Shown here: positions 23,600 to 37,439 of the stretch, in pieces
How positions within the stretch are numbered: position 1 is the first letter of the stretch
Layout of the letters: every line of letters begins with the position of its first letter
Source: Rhyzopertha dominica
Taxonomy: Eukaryota > Arthropoda > Insecta > Coleoptera > Bostrichidae
Direction of reading: 5' to 3'
Assembly: GCA_025024175.1 (NCBI GenBank)
Contig: QCXZ01000041.1
Span: 52,013,786-52,077,785, forward strand
DNA length: 64,000 nt
Notes under the pieces: model-generated
Database searches by the model: none
The model's input: only the letters and a program-made list of their open reading frames with translations
Told to the model about the DNA's origin: nothing
Position numbers and translations under genes: made by a program

Positions 23600-26150
23600 C
23601 AAAAGAATGTTGTTTCTTTGTCATTTGAGTGGCTATTCATCTGTTTGGAGATACTGTATCTAGATATTATAGAAATGATCAAAATAGCCAAATATCGCAC
23701 TCATTTTTAAGATTTTCTTCAAAGAACTTTGTCCTTAACACACATTAATTTAAAGAGTTCACAATCTATATCGATAGGGTCCTTTTGAAGCTTCTCATTT
23801 TGTCCATGCATACGTTTTATAGTATTCGAGAGTGCTTGCTTTGGTAATTCTGCTGTAGTACTTTGACACGCATGAAGTAACTCATATAATACTGAACAGA
23901 TTTCAGTATTTATGTGAAATTCCTGTTTGATCTGAAATCTTCTTACAAAAAAGTTAGTGCAATTGTTATAGCTGTAATTCTCGCTGGTGTTTTGTATATG
24001 AATGTTTCTTCTAGATTTTGTTTCTCTTATATAGTTAGTTTAACTGTTTAATCACTTTATTCGTAAACTTCTGATTTGAAGATCAGTTGGGATAATTTAT
24101 TCTTTTGACTTATATCATCTTGTAAACTTTTTACTATTTCATTGCTTCTACATCAACAAAGGATTACTTTAAAACCCACAAGTACCATAGCTAAATATTT
24201 ATTTGTTGGAACAAGGTAATTGCAATAGGTTAAATTAGAAAAAAAACTCAACATGAAGCAGTTATCGGCTCTGTTTTTAATACATACACATATGGGGTCA
24301 TATGAGGTCATTCAAGTCATGATTATGCATAATGTAATTCTTCTATAAGAATTTGCACATATTCTGCTTTATTTTTCTGTTAACTACTACTATTATAACT
24401 AGTTGGAAACTGTGTTTGTAAACGAAGTCGATTTAAGCCTAAGAATACTCTTGAAACAGCATCTTAAGTATAAGTACCGTGGACTAGAGGGATTCCAATT
24501 GTTCCAAATCTTGTGCTTTTCAACATATGTCCCATAATTTCTGGCACAAAAAGAAAATCGCAGATTGTTATGGTAAAAAAGATTATACCTTGTCTTTAGT
24601 ATGGTGGTACAGATTTTAATTTGTTTATGTTGGTAAAGCTAACAAACTAGGCGCAGTTATTATAATTTAATTTGACGAACCCTAAGGGCAAAGTAATATG
24701 TATTTTTTTAAATCAAAATTTATTTTATGGAACCAGCCAATTGCCAAATGTGTGGAAGTTGTTCCACTAAAAAGTGGATGACCAAAAATTTTAAACAGGG
24801 CGAGATCCTAAAAATTTGTAAAAAGAACCAAAAGTGCACTTGCTACTTCATTAAGAAAACATCTAATAATCGGAATTATATATGCTCAAGCCTTGCATCC
24901 TGCTACCATTAAAGGCTGGTTAACAACAACGCGCAATATATGTCACCTTCTCCAGGCTCGTCTTATAGAAATTTTTTGGTCACTTTAATCTCGAAACTTA
25001 GCTCAAAGCGAGATTTTTAAAATAAAACATTAATTGGCAAAGCTGAAATCTTCTACGAAGATCATATTCAGTTATTTCTTACAGGACTGTTCTCCTAAAA
25101 CCTTGATTGCTTCCCTATCTCTTTACCTTAATGGGTATATAGGAGTTTGAAATATAACTATGTACTTGATGGATTAAGCTTTTATATAAATGCAAATGGA
25201 AGAGGAAACTATAGAAATTTGACAGCTTCCGCTCTAAAGCCCTCATACTTAACAGTCCTATGTTCAGTAGCTTCTAAAAAGACGAACTGAATATGTGGTT
25301 GGATGTAAATGCGATTTACAACATACTGCCGTTTCTGCAAACCGCGTTACGCAACACTCATTAGGTCGCAGTGCAGATTCACCTCGTTTAACATCGAAAT
25401 TATCGTCCGATTAGCAACAGTGCTGCGAGCCTTCAATAAACGTCTCGCAATGTCTTACGCGAACAATTTGCGAACAAAAGCGCTCGGACAATGAGGTCGC
25501 CCGCTGCACGGGCCTCGAGACGGGCACGTGAGAAAAAATCCATACAGTGGCCACAATACAAGAAGTGGTGATGTAAAATTCATCGTCGTTATTGTCAACA
25601 CGGCCGACAATAAAGCCCTACATTGTCATCAGTTAATGACTTAGCCGGGCATCTCTATTCTTGAGCGAGCGGCGCAAAATTGGAATGGGCTTGAAAATAG
25701 TACGCTGCATGCTACTGGAGGATCCAGCGGAAACTTTATAAAGCGTAACCCGGGGTCGTCCTGCGGGACACCCACAAGAAATCAAAATTTTTGTTTAGTC
25801 TGGTCTATTCTCCTGTCCAACGTCATTAAATCATCTTTGGATGTCTTGAAGTAAAAGGTATATTCAAATAATCTGCCACAGTTTGCAAAGTATACGACAA
25901 TAAAATATGAGACCCCTCAAAAATTCTGAGTACGCCACTGCATTCAAAATAAAAATATCTATAAAAAATGTTTTGGCGTTTTTTGTATCTATATACCCTA
26001 GCAAGATAATGAAAACTGAAGAAATGTTACGTTATTCAAAAGTTGGCTATAGTTTTAATACAAAAATGGTAACGGTACAGATCAACTCACAAGAAAAAAA
26101 AAAGTCGAAACCATAACCCTCTAGCATTAATTGTTCCTGGTGAGATTTTT
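23600..26150. other. Non-coding region
   Basis: AT-rich to about 25300, then a CpG-richer block at 25300-25760. No gene recognised apart from the coding-like fragment at 25907-26116. Confidence 0.45.
25907..26116 (+). pseudogene. Coding-like fragment sharing a protein motif with 39598-39759
   Basis: The frame contains TEEMLRYSKVGYSFNTK. The same frame at 39.6 kb gives TEEMLHYSKVGYSFKTK. Most base differences between the two are synonymous (TCA/TCT, AGT/AGC, TTT/TTC), which indicates that the shared ancestor was protein-coding. The family is unknown; it is probably part of a repeated mobile element. Confidence 0.4.
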
Positions 26151-26154
26151 TTAA

Positions 26155-26862
26155 AGTCTACCCAGAATAATATCCAAAAGCAAATATATAGTTACGCAAT
26201 AGATAATAAAATTACATCGGATATGCAGTCAGGATTTAGAAAAAGCCATAGTACCGTTAGTAATTAACCGACATCATTGATGACATCATAACATCCCCAG
26301 ATAGTGGTCGCGCCACTTCTCTTATTCTTTTAGACTTTTCGAAAGCTTTCGATACTCTCGATCACAACTTCCTGTGTGCTAAATTAGCTTACTATGGGGT
26401 TGACACCAACTCCGTTAGCTGTTTTAAGTCTTATCTAAACAATAGATATCAAATTGTTAAATTATATGCTAAGACCTCAGATCTAGGATATATTACTTCG
26501 GGTGTTTTTACAGGACTCAGTTTCAGGTCTTTCATTACCTCCCCATCGGTTGACCACGTTTCGCAAATCCTTTTTGTACAATTCAGTCGCTGCGTACAAC
26601 TTTGTTCCTGGCGCGATTAGACGATTGTCTTCAAATGTTTTTGGTAAGAAAATAAAAAATATTATTTTGTCAACGCTGTAAAGCTGACTGTTTTGATCGT
26701 TTTGTTTAATGGTATTATTTATTGTATTGATTATGATTATGCATGTATTATTTCTTGCTGTTAAAGGTTAAGTTGAATAGCTAAAGCTAGACTTTGCCTT
26801 AATAGGAATCAATATGAAAGGCTGTATGTTATTCCTAAATAAAACCTTATTATTATTATTCT
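26155..26862 (+). mobile_element. CR1/L2-like LINE relic, internally deleted
   Basis: The 5' part is homologous to the LINE at 53.7 kb: QKQIYSYAIDNKI, MQSGFRK, a frameshifted LLDFSKAFDTLDHN region, and the segment before the GVPQGS-type motif. The sequence then jumps from about 26520 to the C-terminal end (..NVFGKKIKNIILSTL). The copy ends in a 3' UTR with AATAAA and a short TTATTATTATTATT tail (26847-26860), as CR1/L2-type LINEs often do. Frameshifts and stops show that it is dead. It carries the uninterrupted target site into which a mariner inserted in the other copy. Confidence 0.85.
26847..26860 (+). repeat. (TTA)n LINE tail
   Basis: Short microsatellite directly after an AATAAA at the 3' end of the LINE copy. 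Confidence 0.7.
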
Positions 26863-26932
26863 GTATGTACTTTGTTAACAATTAGCTAGCTTTAAACAGA
26901 TTATTGTAAAATGTTTGTATCCCAATCTTATT

Positions 26933-26990
26933 ATTTGAACCCGGGACCTTTGGACTACTAGGGAAACGTGCTAATCCTGCACCATCAGGA
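26933..26990 (-). repeat. tRNA-like Pol III A/B-box relic
   Basis: On the minus strand, A-box-like GGTGCAGGATTAGCACG forms a perfect D-arm stem (GTGC/GCAC). It is followed about 30 nt later by B-box-like GGGTTCAAAT. The 3' half of the T-arm and the acceptor are lost. It shares TTAGCACGT with the relic at 60541. Confidence 0.45.
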
Positions 26991-27179
26991 CCCTATTCAA
27001 ATTTCTGGTCAAAGCGGCATATTTAGATCAAAGTTGCGAAGTGTAACGCTACCGAAGGCCATCTGTGCTATTTACCTTTGTAGTAACTTAGTAAATTTTC
27101 TAGTGAAGTCCTAGCAAGCTTTTCAACTTCAATTACTCAAACCATCTCAGACCAGTAACTTCCAGCGAACCACCACCGG

Positions 27180-27890
27180 TGCTATAACCTTAAGATGTTT
27201 TCTCCCGAGACCGCTACGCTGTTAAATGACAATTCAATCGGGTCTGTTTCGCAACACGTACTTTCGTTCCCCAACAATCGGGCTCACATACGAGAAAAGT
27301 GCTCCTCTGGTGCAATCAAAAGCCTCATTATGATACGAAACGCAAAATGGCGAGGCAATAAAACGGCGCTCGCCGATGTCGGTTCTTAAATTTTAATTTT
27401 ATGTACAAACACACACTCGGCCTATAAAAAGCTCCGGCCGAAACAGAATGGCCATTGAAGAGCCGCCACAATGATATATTTATGCCGTTTGTTTTGAGTG
27501 GGCTTTTGTTTTTTCGCCATGGGAAACTAGCCGCGTTCCAGTTTCTCTCTGATGCGATGAAGAGGTGAGCGTAAAAAAGTGACAGGCGTGTAAATCCCAA
27601 GTCCGAGCATGTAAGCATGCGATGTTGGGATATTAAAGATCGCTAAAAACAATTAGATGACCGCGGCGCGCCGTGTCGGACTAACCGATCGCTTCCTACA
27701 TCATTAATCATAGCTGGCCGCTATAGCAGGACCAGCAGGGCTCTGGAGCGTCTTCCTCTCACGAGCGCGGAGCTCTTTTTTTTTTCGGGAAGACCACAAG
27801 TGCGTGCCTCGGATTGTTTACTTAGCTGATGGAGCTGTTTGAAGGCAACGGATGGTGTTGAGATGTAGACTACTTGATTTGAACACATAC
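27180..27890. other. GC-richer non-coding block
   Basis: CpG-rich sequence with short conflicting open frames on both strands and no protein similarity. Same character as the other islands in the window. Confidence 0.35.
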
Positions 27891-30065
27891 CAGACATAAT
27901 TTGCAAGATTTTAGGAGAAGACGATGTTAGCTTGCTTTTCACATTCGTCTTTTTCTTCTAAAGAGTTGCCATAGGGCTGTCCAAGAAAGGATACCATACA
28001 ATAATGGGTCAGCACCTGATACAACTTATGCCAGAAGATGAAAGCAGTTACAATTAACGGAATGTACCTATTCTCTTTTAACAAAGTAATCATAAAACCA
28101 AGTATTACTAAGATCTTTTCCATAATGTAATTCAGAATACATAAGAATGCCCTTTATTACGAACAATTCAACAAAATTGACTTTAACATTTTCAGCTTAA
28201 CAGACATTTTTCAACGGATATCAAAGTCGTTCTCAAAGCTAGTCAAAGTTCAATATCTAGCTAGCTTGTGTACCTCCTAAATGCAGGATTGAGAAAACAC
28301 GTCAGAACATTAGCTTTTGACTTACGAGTTAGCTTTCTAATTAATTTCATTATCATCTGTTTGTTTAACCAATCTTTCATATTGTTTCTACGAGTTGTCT
28401 TCTTTTCGTCTTTGGCACTTTTTGTAGCATGTTTTTAAAATCCTTTTAGTGTAGACTTTGCCATGCCCTCTGTGATTTCATAAACCAATTACGCTCCTGC
28501 GTGTGTTTTTTTCCATGATGTTACAGACAAAATACTACTGGCACACTAACATTATTATCTGCAATCAAATCATCAACAATAACAGCAACTGTTTTTGCAC
28601 AGTACATTGTACACAACATTTTTCGAATTTTCTATGGATATACCCTTAATGATGCCACTGGCATCCTTGTTTTTTCCATAATCTTCGGAATGTGACCCAC
28701 AGTAAAGGCCACAAATATTCTTCTTAGCTTTTTGGATTATTTTCTTTTAGATCTGCTCTTTTCATAGTTACGTCTTTTTCTGTCTTATCTCATTTGTCAT
28801 GCAGATGCTTCGTTCATCTCATAATAAACGTTCTGTCACCACCTTTTCATCTTGTGCCTAAATGATGAAAATAAAAAGTATACTTTAAAAAACACATTCA
28901 AAATTTATGGGAACCTAAGATACCCTGAAAACACCCTCACTGTCAAGTCAACAGAGAAATTTGTAATCTTTCGAAACATTGTAGTGTTAACTTAACATGG
29001 CGTCACAAATTTGGTTATGATTTCCTTTAAGCTTACGTGCTGTTTTTGGGTTCGTTTTTGTATGTATTAAAAGAAGTTTTGCTGCATGTTTCCCATGTTA
29101 GTGAGTTTGTCTATCTTGTTATAGTTATATTAGACTGAATTGAATTTTTCGAAGACTTCTGTGGAAATAAAATTGTTTTTCATCTAGTCTGATTTGCATC
29201 CACACTAACACAAACCTTTTTAGTGTTTTCTAGTATGGGAATAGTGCAAACATCGCCTCTAATTTTTGATTAAAATTAACAACTATTCGTTTTCCCATGG
29301 CAACCTAAAAGAAATGTCAAATTTTTTGGTATTAGAATATGTGCAATAAAATTTATCGCGATAACAGTAAAAATAATGTAGAATTCTTATTATTCCGAAC
29401 ATCATTTTATATAATAATTTATTATATTTACATTGAAATTAATTTGTAATGTGACCCCCCTAATAATTCGATTTATTGTCGAATCTTTCTCCTTCAAAAT
29501 GAAAGAAATGTATTCGTACATGACTTGTGCAGGTCTGGACAACCTGCGGGTTCACCCAGCAGGTGTCCGATGTGCTGCCAGACGGAGTCACGTCAAGAGC
29601 GCTAAACAAACGCTTTGCTCTCTGCTCTGCACGAAAAAATCCAGCTGAAAGACGTGAGATAGGAAAAAATTGGGCAAGTCGAAAGTTAGATGTTTGTATA
29701 AGTGGACAGCTGAAATTAACACGTATTTGGGAATGACTTACTTATTATAGAGAACGTGTTTTTTTATTAGTATATTTGGAAGGTTTATAACAACGTTTGT
29801 AGGCTGTCACACCTCAGTATTCAATCAAGATTTTTATATATTCAATTGCAACAGGACCTTCTACAAAGAGAAGTCAAACCAGCGAAACTTCGTAACTTTG
29901 CCGCCCACATAAGATTACAGGTCACTACAAAGATTTCCAATATTAAAACAAAACATTTAAAGACGGTCGCTCTCTTAACTTTCTCTCGCCTTTCATTGTC
30001 AATGGTTTACACTAAAATAAATATTCGTGCTTTTATGATAAATAAACTTTTAAGAATGAGATTTT
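27891..30065. other. Non-coding region, nothing recognised
   Basis: AT-rich, with a small GC-richer patch at 29527-29670 whose open frames have no recognisable similarity. Confidence 0.45.
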
Positions 30066-30093
30066 ATTATTTTTTTTTCTTTTCCAGGTAAGC
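30066..30093 (+). promoter_or_regulatory. Recursive-splice-site-like sequence (Y-tract, CAG|GTAAGC)
   Basis: A pyrimidine-rich run ending TTTTCTTTTCCAG is joined directly to GTAAGC, with the junction at 30087/30088. Known from Drosophila long introns: such zero-length exons (ratchet points) combine a strong acceptor and a donor. The match to both halves is excellent. It supports, but does not prove, that the window lies in a long plus-strand intron. Confidence 0.45.
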
Positions 30094-30489
30094 AAGCACG
30101 CCTTTGGAATTAGGATACTATGCACCTTATAACTGTAGAACATAACCAGCGACCTCTTAAATGTACGAATTGAATGCCAAGTAAGCAAAGAAAATCTGCC
30201 TTTTACATGTTTATTAATTATATACAAACTGGGAAAAGTTGCAAGATTAATAGGTGTAGCCCTTAATGTGCATTTTAGCAGAACTTTTTTCTAAAGTTAT
30301 TTTACACGACTAATTTCAGTAATCAAATTTTATAATTTTCATACGTACGTATTATACCAATTTTTTTCTTTGTTGTCTACAATCTAACACTGGCAAACAC
30401 ACAATACACAACGACTTGACCTCGAAATATTTTGTACCTGCATTTTAAATTTTAGGAATTACAACATTTCAGTAACTAAAAACTATATA

Positions 30490-30983
30490 CAGGATGTTTC
30501 ACAAATGATAATGACCCTGACGAAATTAAAAATGCAACCCAAAATACATGCTCATAGCCATTGTGGTTATTTTACATAATGGTATTATTTTAAAAATAAA
30601 TTGGGAATCCATGTCGGCTATGCGCTATGGTTCCTGTAACTGTATTTATTGAAAGTCAAAATGTATTCAAATGATGAAAAAACAGATATGATTTTGATTT
30701 ATGGTGAATGCAAGAAAAATGTTTCCGCTGCTACCCGTTTATACAGACGTTTTCCAAATAGAAGGGCTCCTGCCGATACAATTTTCAAGAGACTTAGATT
30801 AAATTTAAGGACAAACTGGCCACCACTGAAAAAGTCAAGAGAAGGAAAAGCAACAGGCCATGACAATGAAATTAGGGTATCGGAAATATTAGTCAGAGGG
30901 TAGTTTTAAGAGCAACCGGTATTAGTCTGTCTTCAGTACACCGAATAATTAAAGGCAATCAATTTCATCCGTATCACTTGCAA
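30490..30983 (+). mobile_element. Mariner-like element, copy 2, truncated
   Basis: Starts with TA-CAGGATGTTTCACAAATG, the same end as copies 1 and 3. It contains the 5' subterminal region and the first third of the transposase, then stops abruptly after the FHPYHLQ codons. No right end is present. Orientation is opposite to copies 1 and 3. Confidence 0.88.
30658..30983 (+). pseudogene. Truncated ITm transposase N-terminus (copy 2)
   Basis: Reads MYSNDEKTDMILIYGEC, then the HTH domain through TNWPPLKKSR. Relative to copy 1 it lacks one codon (YRRFPN instead of YRQRFPN). It also has an approximately 20-nt deletion after about residue 78 that shifts the frame into a stop (open frame ends at 30903). 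The following VHRIIKGNQFHPYH block is still visible in another frame. There is no catalytic domain. Confidence 0.85.
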
Positions 30984-31399
30984 TATTCAAAATAATTTAT
31001 AAATAATGTCTCGCTCAATTCATTTGTGACCTGTCGAACTAATTCTACAACATTTTTGGTGTATGTTGAATGGATGTGAATGAATGTTTTAATTGGTAGC
31101 TAGGCACACGAGTATGTTATCTCTATTAAAAGTACTCGATGGTGTTCCCATTTTTGTATTTGTAGCTTCTTTACACTTTGGCTTCCTCTGAATTCGAATA
31201 ACGGTTATCAAGCGAGCGAAAGGCATAGAGAAGTAGCTGTTTTTAGTCAATCGGTAGTGTAAAATAGTAGTGTTATGAAACTAGTCGTGTCTACTCGTTG
31301 TTTATTTGGTCCAAGTGTTTTAAACAAAAAGGAAATTAGTCAGAAATCCGTACTTTTTTGGTCTTTTATTCCAAAATGGATTGTAAATTTCATTAACGT

Positions 31400-31880
31400 T
31401 CCTTTAAGACCATGTCGAGTGCGCTGGCCAGTCTTCACACGTTCCTTATACCCCAGAAAGTACTAGAGACAAATCGCCCGTCTAACGTGAACAAATAGCC
31501 AACGTCCTCCTGGATATATAGCTCCTCTAATGAAGCAATAAGTTTTAAAATCGCCATTTGTCCGCCGGTATAATAAGCGAGGCGCACGTTTCGTGAAAAT
31601 TAATTCTAACAGTTCGGATATTGTCGGGATCAACACAATCCGCATACTAATGAAGTTGGTCCGATGGGATCCGGCAAAAATCCCATGCGCCGGACACATA
31701 CGGCCGAGTCACGACCACAGGCTGCCCCGTGTATTAATGTATCAGTACATATCAGATATGTTANTTAAAATAGCGACTACGCTGGGAGGCTGCGACGTTC
31801 TCGCAGGANAAATTTAGAANGGCCCCGTATATCCGTCTAGCGGGAACACGAGCTAGACCCCACGATTAGGTTCGTATACA
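31400..31880. other. GC-richer non-coding block
   Basis: CpG-bearing block with TATTAATG/TTAATT words and several N bases. No convincing protein. Confidence 0.3.
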
Positions 31881-32309
31881 CCTGCAGCGTGCAGCCTGGA
31901 GTGAAACCAAAATCCAGCCTCTTAAGTGCTTTTTTAAAATACAGGTTAGAAAATTCTAAACTTCATGCATTCGTCTAAAATATCTAAAGCTAAAGGTTCA
32001 ATCGACGTTAACAATTCTCCATCAAAACCCAGGAGAATCTCTATGGTTAGATCAATTATGAAAATAATATTCCTGTAAATAGAAAAAATATTTTATTGTT
32101 AACAGTTAAGCCTTTCCTTGGTGACGAAGCGTTGTCCGTTAAAAATACCTTTAATTTTCGAAAGATATAAAAATCACTGGTGCCAAGTCCGGACTATATC
32201 ATGGATATATATGCTTGTGACCTATTTTCTTTTGAAAGTAGTTCAAAACAAAAGTAGTAAAATAAACCTAAATCCAAAAACAAAAACAGGCTANTGCGAT
32301 GTTGCGATA

Positions 32310-33560
32310 TACTAATATTAGCACTATTCCCCAAATTCAAATGGTGAATATTAATAATAATTTTATGGAATCATACAGCAGCCTGAACAGTACAATAAAC
32401 CCACGTAATATCTTCTTGATGTTCCTATCTAACATATATCTGTGAGATTATGGCAGCTTTAGTTTTAAGTATGCCCTTCTGCTTAAGTTCGATGCATATT
32501 TCCTAAACCTTAATTCAGTATCAATAGTCACTGCCAAGTTTTTTGCTGATTCAAATGACATAAGTTTAGATTTTTCAGGATTAAGCTTGATGTAAATCAG
32601 TTATTTCTACATTAATCATGTTGGTGGCATTAATTAATTCAGAAGGAAGGAAATAGTAATAAATTTGGGCATCATCGTGTGCATAAAAATGAAAATTGCA
32701 GTTACAAAAAACAGAAGGTAAATTAGAAATGCACACAGAAAACAGTATCGGACCCAACACCGAGCCCTGAGGAACTCCAGATTTAACAACACATGAATTC
32801 GAAAAACAATCATTAACTTTGACCTATTGCATTCTATTGAATAAATAATTTTTATTAGATTTGTAGCTGATGTACTAAAGTCACTATAATCCAACAATGA
32901 CAAAGGAAGCTTGTGATTTATAGTGTTCAAGACCTTACTAAAATGAAGCAAAATGAAAGACGTATTTTTTTTGTTATCTGTCGCCCCGATTATGTCATGC
33001 ACCACATACAATAACGCAGTAACACAGCTGTAACCTGGACGAAAACCAAAAATTATAGACATGCATGGTAGAACGCAGATCGTTAAAATAAGAGGGATTT
33101 TTATGCTTAAGCGAAGGAATTCAATACAAAAATTAAAAATATGCACTAAGAAGGAATTATCTTGGGACAACCCTCAGCCTTAGATTTGACAGATCTGATG
33201 ACTTTTAATACAGTTTCGTCTTTTATTATTAAAAAAGTTCCAAGCTCGAATCATGTATCGAACAATTCTGAAACACGCTGGGCAAGAAATTATTTATGTC
33301 ATCGGGNTCCGNAAAATAACTAGGTATTTCTAATTGAAGTTTATTATACACACCCAAATTCTTTAAGGTTTTCTATAAAGCTGCAGATCTTCCTGAGCGG
33401 ACACAGTGCTGAGAATAAGCCTTTTTCTCATCTTTTATAGCAAGTTTAGTAAAATTTCTTAAAGACGTATAATAATTCCACGTCTCAATCCATGTTCAAC
33501 TGTTCTAATAAACCGGACATGTGCACCGAGAAATTCAAGTATTTGTGGATGCCTTTATTA
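32310..33560 (-). mobile_element. CR1/L2-like LINE relic, minus strand
   Basis: Reading from about 33560 downward: a basic linker typical of the stretch between endonuclease and RT (YTSLRNFTKLAIKDEKKAYS), then DDINNFL, then RT blocks GFRPGYSCVTALLYVVHDII, HFSKVLNTINHKL (from LDFSKAFDTxxH) and a degenerate ADD region. The thumb/C-terminal region follows: LNPEKSKLMSF, AVTIDTELRFRKYASNLSRR and a fragment resembling LVLSxLNYCD. It contains stops and frameshifts, and the catalytic DFSKAF aspartate is changed (HFSKVL). Same clade as, but a different family from, the 53.7-kb LINE. Confidence 0.75.
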
Positions 33561-33599
33561 CCTTGCCAATCAGTACAGTATACTTCATTTTCTAGGAGT

Positions 33600-36500
33600 A
33601 AAGAATTAAATCATAATTTTAATAAATAACAGTACTATCTAATCCTAAAGAAATTATAATTTATATCTGAGGACATTATAATAGTGCAATTAAATCTAGT
33701 TGTAAAACATCTAAAGAAATTCTTAAGTTTTTTATAGATTCGATTGCCTTGATCTATCCTGTTTAATGTTTTTTGCCGTTTATGAGTTCCAATCGACGAA
33801 ATCAAATTCTCCATCCCTCTCTGTACGCAATAATAGAATTGCGAACGATTTTGCTCCGAAACCCCATCGTCATCGGTTTTGTGCCTTCACGGCACAATAT
33901 CCGGCCAGTATAATCGTATCAGTGCTACGACAATTTGCTTCAATTTTGTATGATATCCCGAGTTTAGGTCCGCGGAGCGTGGTCTGCATTCTAGAAAGAA
34001 GGGCTAGCCACCTATAGGTGCTTCAGAGAGAACTGGACTGCTCTGAATCAATGGAGAAAACTTTAATTTATTCATTTATTGAACAATTAATGCCACCTGT
34101 AGTTTATCACTAAGTAACACTTACGTTATTCTGGACGTTATCCGTGTCATTTTTTGAGAAAAGCTTAAACTGATTTTATAGATTTAAAGCCATCTTTAAG
34201 ATACTATAATTCTTTCAAGTAAGTTTCAGCTTAAGAATTTAATTGATAATATTAAAAATAAGGGACAGAAGTAGCATAATCTGCAAGGACAAAATAATCT
34301 GGTGATACTGCTTAAGTTTTAGGGGACTACAATCAATATAAGATGGTTCTTCGTTGATGGACATGATTATATCATTATATACTTAACTTCTATTACATAC
34401 ACACCTGTGTGTAACAATTTTGCAAATTAGTAATGTTATAACTAACATTGTTGTACATTAGACTTAGTTTATGATGACAGTAAATGTGTTAGCAAAAGAA
34501 ATAAAACCCGTCCATGTTTATTATCCTTCATTCAGTGACGATATTAATGTACTACTCTCTCAATAATTAGTATTTTTTGGCAACAGGCATCGTATCCTCT
34601 AGTAAACGAACATATTCAAGCCATAAAATTGTAAACGTTTTTTACTCTATTGTCAGATCATTAAGGGAAAAACATCTACGCTAGACATAGAGGCAACTAT
34701 CCTAGGTGGTTTGATGGCATAACAAAATGTCTTATTATAAACAAGAAAATAGAATATTAAGGTTTCAAAAATTTCCTGTAATTTTTAATAGATCTCTCAG
34801 ATATCAAGTTTTTCCAGAGGATTGAAAGCTATCGTACTTGATTTCAGTCCATAAATCAGTTTCAGTTAGGCAAATTTCATTTGTAGAGGTGTTTGTATAT
34901 CTGAGTCGATTGGAATGTTTTTTGAGGGATTATTTCTGAATACTTAACACAGTATGGGATCAGTAAGGATGGATCTACAGGCACTAATTTATACCTTTTA
35001 ATTCCTTAGAATTAGGACATGGCGTTGATTGTATCTAAATTATTGTTACAAAGAAAAACTATGATGTAACTCTATTACATAACTATGTATTGATATTCTT
35101 AAGGTACGGAAATTTGTCTTTTTGTACCGGGTTAATTTTATGGTCCAGCGTGGACCTTTTCTCTCTGCTGCCGCTGTATCCGCAAACGGCTTCCAGGCAT
35201 GGCTCCATCCGCGTTCGGTTTATATAATGCGTTTTACTTATTCATCCCGCACAATCGCGTCAATAATTAATGAAGCAGGGGTCAGGACTGGCCTTTTAAA
35301 AGGGACCCTACTTTATTGAACCTTTTTCCCCGCAAATAGGATGTTTTTTGTTTGATAACTTTGTTCGATGGCTTTTTTACAAGCTACGCGGGGACATAAA
35401 TTTAAAATTATCTATCGGATGGGATTACACGAGAAAAGGGGCCGTGTCGGGTGATTTATCGGTCCAGTGTCCGATGGACGTTTAAAATATTTTACTAATT
35501 AATTTTTGATATAATTTTTGCGGGGATCAAAGACAGAAAGTGACATGAATCGGTGTCAGGCTGTGATCTTTGGACAAAAGCTGGAATATGTGTGGCGCAA
35601 AAAATATTTAATTCAGCGAAAACCTGAAATTAATCACCTGATCGCCTGTGAATGCCAATTTTAGATACAAGGAAGCATGAAAAGTAGCTTGACCACCACT
35701 GCTCCAAGAAACTTAAAAGAAAGTCTGGTATTTAAGGTATTCGGGTATATATTTCTTATTTGAAGTCAGCATGAACTTATATTCGACGCCTTTTTGCTGA
35801 ATTTACCGCAAGTCCACTTTTCCAAATCCTATAAAAAAATTACAAGGATTAATTATCGCCAAATCTAAATATAATATTGTCGAAACCATTTATTCCCAAA
35901 TTTGAGACGAAAACCGGATTTTAAAACTACTTCAGGTAACTAAATTATTTGCATCCTAATAGCAAGTAGTAGCATGGGCAAAGAAAAATGTTGATTTTGA
36001 CGTATTGCTTTCCAAAGGAACCCATTTTCAACATTCGTTTCAAAAATACCGTGATTGAACACGTTATCAAAATTTTCTTGAACGCCTTGAATAATCGCTA
36101 TTAAAAATAACCGTTTTTAACTTCGTGCTCTAAAGCTAATTCAGGTGTTTCATTCAATCAGCATGAAGTTCATAAGTGGTCAGTATTTCGGCAGAACCAG
36201 AATGCTTTGTAGATTTCGCACTTTATGGAAGTGCTAGAACTAGTACACATATCAATTTTTGTATCATTTAGGCAAACACCCACACAAATTGTTAAATTTT
36301 TTATTGTATTACCTGAAGGTCAAGTAGCAAAGCAAAGCTGGTGATTGTCACAGTAAAATGATCTTCTAAAACTGTAAAAAATGAGTGGAGCAAAAACTGT
36401 TACAAAATTTGCCACAAAGAAGTTTAGATTGTTCAGAAAGGAACACAAATTTATACCAGTAAATCGTTCCTTTAATTTGTCATTCAAAAGCTTGTCACAG

Positions 36501-37430
36501 GTTAAAAATCCATATTTATTTCTGAACAATCTAATAATTGCTATTTTTTTAAGATTATATTTTTTAACGAACCGCGAGTTTCGTCATTTGCTATAAGTAA
36601 TTTCCTTGTCAAATTTATTAACATAATAGCCTAACCGTAAGAATAAACACATATTTTGTATATCGAATTATGTTCGGGATTTTCTAAAAGCTGTCTCGTA
36701 GTCTTTTCCTTCTCATTGCATTTATGTACGAAATGGTCGAATTGCGTGTGGTACCCAAGCGCTAAGTAAAAGTGAAATTAACAATGCAAAAAATTGAGTG
36801 CCAGCAATTTACATCGAATTAGCACAGTAAGAACAAGGAGTGAGGTACATCTCATCTGCTGCTGACGAATACATATGCATGTCCAGCAGTCGTTAGGTAT
36901 TTCTGGCACTGGCAGGTTATACGGGAACCTGGGACAGATAAAAGACCTGTTTCTGAGAATAATGAAGTTGTCTAAAGATGGTTCGGAAATGATGAGTGAT
37001 TAAAAGCGTAAGGAGTTTATCAATCAAAGAATGTGGTGTCTACTAATCTTCAGTAGACCACAAGCATTTCAGGGTTGTGCAAAACCTACTGTTCACGATT
37101 AAATCCTGCAATTCCTCTGCTTTAGAAATAATCAACTCGACAAGAAAGACGCGGATGACAATTCAGAAAATTCTTCTGGTATATTCGGCAGGCAAAAGTA
37201 GATCCCTGATCTTGAATCTATGCCATCAGTAAATGATTCTCAAGAACTTCGGTCTGGTCAGCAAAAATTGACTTTTTCTTCTTGAGTACCGAAGTGAAGT
37301 CTTAAGATCGTAACAGAGGATCGGAGGATTCTTCTCTTTGGTGACGTGAAAATCACACCCATAAAGTTTCTTGGTTTACTTAAACGAATTCTTCAAATGC
37401 CAATTGTAAGTCTATCATATGCGGGCAAAT
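33600..37430. other. Non-coding region with GC-richer blocks
   Basis: A GC-richer, CpG-bearing block at 35110-35600 contains AATAATTAATGAAG and GC-rich words; a smaller one lies at 33780-34020. The rest is AT-rich. No gene recognised. Confidence 0.4.
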
Positions 37431-37439
37431 CCAAGCTTC

